Shown here: one piece after another, positions 52,101-54,409 of the stretch
How positions within the stretch are numbered: position 1 is the stretch's first letter
How the letters are laid out: every line of letters starts with the position of its first letter
NCBI GenBank assembly: GCA_034687125.1
Contig: JAQGBZ010000401.1
Span: 1 to 54,409 of the forward strand
DNA length: 54,409 bases
DNA from: Neelides folsomi
Taxonomy: Eukaryota; Arthropoda; Collembola; Neelipleona; Neelidae
Reading direction: 5' to 3'
The notes under the pieces: model-generated
Databases searched by the model: none
The model's input: the letters and a program-made list of their open reading frames with translations, nothing else
What the model was told of the DNA's origin: nothing
Position numbers and translations under genes: made by a program

Positions 52101-52648
52101 AACAATTGAATGAAAGTTAGAAAGGAAATTAGGTGCTGTAAAACATTTCAACAAAGTGGAAACATAAAATAAAATAAACTTTGGAGAAAGATTGCAACCT
52201 AGTTCATTAATAATACTCGTATTCAGATATTCTCAAATGGACTGAATTAAACAATGTTATATGTATTAGCTATAATATACATTGTGAATGAGTTCTGATA
52301 CAAGACAGGATAAACTCAAGACTGCCTGGATTTCGGCTATGCTATTATATTAAATTCAACTGAAATTTTACAATAATACTCGTACAATGAATTTTATTGT
52401 ATTTATAGTTAAGTCTGCAACCACTATTAAAATGTAAGATAAAAGATGCTACGATATAAAATACATTTGTTTTTTTCATATCTCATTTTGTAAATCTGGC
52501 TTTGATGAATTTCTACAGAATTCTAAGATAATATTACTTTATTCTCGCAATGGAAAAAGAAAGCTCTATTACGGTGAGCATGAGCTGAACGTCAAAGACT
52601 TAATTAAAGATCTCTTCTTTCGTGAGCTTAAAGTGATAAAGAAATGCG

Positions 52649-52704
52649 ATACAACTTGTGATATATGAATACTCATTCATGATATACCTCCATGCAAGTT
52701 GTAT
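52649..52704. repeat. Imperfect 56-nt hairpin
   Basis: ATACAACTTG (52649-52658) pairs perfectly with CAAGTTGTAT (52695-52704), and nested ATGAAT/ATTCAT extends the fold across internal bulges. The size is close to a microRNA precursor, but no conserved mature sequence was recognised and AT-rich DNA yields such folds by chance. Confidence 0.5.
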
Positions 52705-53245
52705 TTGAATATATTGAACATTGACTCACCTTTACATACTTTGAAATAAGAATATGTAAACAAATTATTTAATTTAGATATTTCTATTTAAATATTTTCA
52801 AGATTTTATTCGAATAAATTATGTATTCATTGCTAATCTTACTTTCAAAATACTTTACGTAGTTATTCATATACTATGATAGGTACATATCACCTATTAA
52901 ATACGTCTATACTATACATGTAAACTTTATAAACCAAAAAACCCCATAAATGTGGATATAAACGTATTTGATATTTGGTATTTAGTAATCATAAATACAC
53001 ATTTTTTGAGTTTCACCTATTTTGAGAGTTATTAAGAAATTTCCCCAATGTACCTTATTGTTTAACTAATCCTTTTTACGAAAAGTATCAAAGGATTTTT
53101 AAGTTGGGTATTCTTCAGGTAGTAAATTATATTTGATCATGTGCATGTGTTAATAAATGAACACAAATTCTCGGAATAATTATTTTTACTTATTTAAAGA
53201 CTTTTTTTATTTTTAAGTAAGGCTTATATATGAGTTTTCTGAAAC

Positions 53246-53255
53246 CATAAAAGGG
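53246..53255 (+). promoter_or_regulatory. TATA-box-like element of the secreted-protein gene
   Basis: CATAAAAGGG lies about 160 bp before the proposed ATG at 53411. Transcription starting some 30 bp downstream would leave a 5' UTR of about 130 nt. TATA-type promoters are common for abundantly expressed structural protein genes. No experimental start is known. Confidence 0.4.
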
Positions 53256-53410
53256 TCTTTTTACCTCATTGATCCTTCATTTTTGTGAACTTTACCACAA
53301 CTATCACGATATTAAGAGTCATTCTTCAAACTCTTCAAGAGCATTTCAGTCGCTCTTCCACTAAATCAAAGATTTTAAATAGGACTCTAACGCGATTTGA
53401 CATCTTCAAG

Positions 53411-54409
53411 ATGCATATTTTAACCCTGGTTTCAGTTTTCTTCATCTCCGCATCTTGTCAACAAGGTATAGCATTTGATAGCTAATTTAACATATTACAA
53501 TATTTTTTAGTATTAATTTAATTATTGATCGTAGTAGATAACATTTATTGAATTTTACATAACAATACGACTACTTTACTAATGCCGGTGTAACTCATTT
53601 TGAACTTAAATTTGATAATTTGATATAGGTCAATATGGACAAAACCCTGGGTATGGACAAAATCCTAATTATGTACAGAACCCTGGCTATGGGCAAAATC
53701 CTAATTACGGACAAAACCCTAGCTATGGACAAGCCCCAAGTTACGTACAAGGCCCAAGCTATGGACAAGTCCCAAGTTACGGACAAGGCCCAACCTATGG
53801 ACAAGGCCCAACCTATGGACAATCCCCTGGATATGGACAAAACCCTTCATATGGTGGACAATACAATGGAGGTCTGTACGGATCTCCTTTTACTGGATTC
53901 CTCAATCCTTCGCCTGTGTACAGATCTTGGCCACAATATATTCCTCAACAAGGGTACCAATCTTCAATTTTTCCATATTATAATTGGAACCAACAAGGGA
54001 ATGTTCCTTAAATATCTTATAAACTTCCTTATCAAAGTGGTTACTCTCCTTCAACTCCTGTTCGTTCTGGACCTGGACCTGCCGGAGTACAGGCACCACA
54101 GCCTCAGCAGCCAGCAGGAGGATATGCTCCACAACAAGGTTCAGGCGGAGCTCCGTCTGGGTCAGAGGTGCGAGGACCACAAGGAACACAAGAAGTTGGA
54201 GGGAGCCAAGGAGTGCGAGGTCCACCAGGTCCACCTCCTGCAAATGTGCAAGGACAACCGGAAGGTCAAGATGTTCAACCTGGAGGAGGTTTATTAGACG
54301 TGCGAGGACAGAAAGGACAACCGAGCGGGCAACAAGGAGGACATCGTGCACCGCAATACAATGGAGGTCACGAAACCGGAGAATCCGATGATGATGAATT
54401 GAGAGAGGA
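53411..54409 (+). CDS. Secreted Gly/Gln/Pro/Tyr repeat protein with an in-frame stop (3' end outside window)
   Basis: Exon 1 (53411-53465) encodes a start Met and the signal peptide MHILTLVSVFFISASC. It splices CAAG|GTATAG to ATATAG|GTCAAT, entering exon 2 at 53629. There follow twelve hexapeptide repeats of the form GQNPxY (53637-53852), then a Tyr/Asn/Pro-rich segment. A TAA occurs at 54009-54011, giving 145 aa. The same frame then continues open for about 132 codons to the window edge, with matching Gln/Pro/Gly-rich coding, collagen-like GPPGPP and an acidic GESDDDE end. This composition is typical of extracellular structural proteins (cuticle, cement, silk-like or attachment material); the specific role is unknown. 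The stop may be a CAA-to-TAA nonsense change, a leaky stop, or removed by an 84-nt in-frame splice (53954-54037). Confidence 0.75.
53637..53852 (+). repeat. Twelve-unit 18-bp coding tandem repeat
   Basis: Each unit encodes [G/V]Q[N/A/G/V/S]P[G/N/S/T]Y. Gln, Pro and Tyr are invariant while positions 1, 3 and 5 vary, so the array is under coding constraint or is recently expanded. The long open frame on the opposite strand across it is a by-product of the repeat. Confidence 0.95.

Larger units (their letters stand above)
33294..53410. other. 20-kb gene-poor region upstream of dimm
   Basis: No open frame here resembles a known protein or has convincing splice partners. Most of it is AT-rich. 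Segments near 36.1-37.0, 40.6-42.6, 44.9-46.1 and 49.2-49.5 kb are less AT-rich and pyrimidine/purine-biased. The longest frames (minus 40671-41141, plus 42285-42665) open with TTG and GTG. It contains a SINE-like fragment, two TA-flanked MITEs and two hairpins listed separately. Its position between dimm and the secreted-protein gene suits a regulatory domain, but that is inference. Confidence 0.5.

Noticed and set aside
53595..53840. Antisense repeat frame (Ile/Leu/Trp-rich)
   Set aside because: It is the reverse reading of the 18-bp coding repeats. Hydrophobic periodicity results from the repeat, not from a membrane protein.
53902..54351. Antisense open frame of 149 codons
   Set aside because: It mirrors the Gln/Pro/Gly codons of the secreted repeat protein and is a compositional shadow of the real coding strand.
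1..54409. CRISPR array, bacterial operon or prophage
   Set aside because: Spliced genes, a pol III tRNA with internal promoters and an ER kinase show nuclear animal DNA. No regularly spaced direct repeats were seen.

Overview
This is eukaryotic nuclear DNA from an animal, most likely an arthropod and plausibly a crustacean such as a copepod. Genes are split by short GT-AG introns (mostly about 70-200 bp), the intergenic DNA is very AT-rich, and the proteins are metazoan. They include an ATP-gated P2X channel, mitochondrial EF-Ts, the ER stress kinase PERK, mitochondrial ribosomal protein L12 and a Dimmed/MIST1-type bHLH factor. P2X genes are missing from Drosophila and many insects but occur in crustaceans and ticks. 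The copepod assignment is inference only.

Layout. 1-108 is the terminus of a hAT-like transposon. 385-952 is a GC-richer island that could be a solo LTR or other repeat remnant. 953-9809 has no convincing gene. 9810-11661 (+) is a seven-exon P2X receptor of 413 aa. 12439-13880 (-) is four-exon mitochondrial EF-Ts, 332 aa. 15441-19853 (+) is twelve-exon PERK, 1073 aa. 20055-20672 (-) is an unrecognised two-exon coiled-coil protein, 174 aa, with a tRNA-Val(CAC) just upstream at 20755-20827 (-). 21823-22583 (+) is three-exon MRPL12, 193 aa. 26302-33293 (-) is a three-exon dimm-like bHLH gene, 257 aa, whose 5.8-kb intron splits the bHLH domain. About 20 kb without a credible protein gene follows (33294-53410), holding a SINE-like fragment, two TA-flanked MITEs and several hairpins. 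53411 to the window end (+) is a secreted hexapeptide-repeat protein with an in-frame TAA inside an otherwise open frame.

All exon joins were worked out by hand from splice signals, reading frame and family conservation. For the six complete protein genes, the summed exon lengths are exact multiples of three. EF-Ts, MRPL12, tRNA-Val and PERK all concern translation (mitochondrial elongation, cytosolic decoding, stress control of initiation), but they have separate promoters on both strands, so this is a neighbourhood and not an operon. No defence locus, CRISPR array or multi-gene system was seen. The strongest candidate for something undescribed is the interrupted secreted repeat protein at the right edge.
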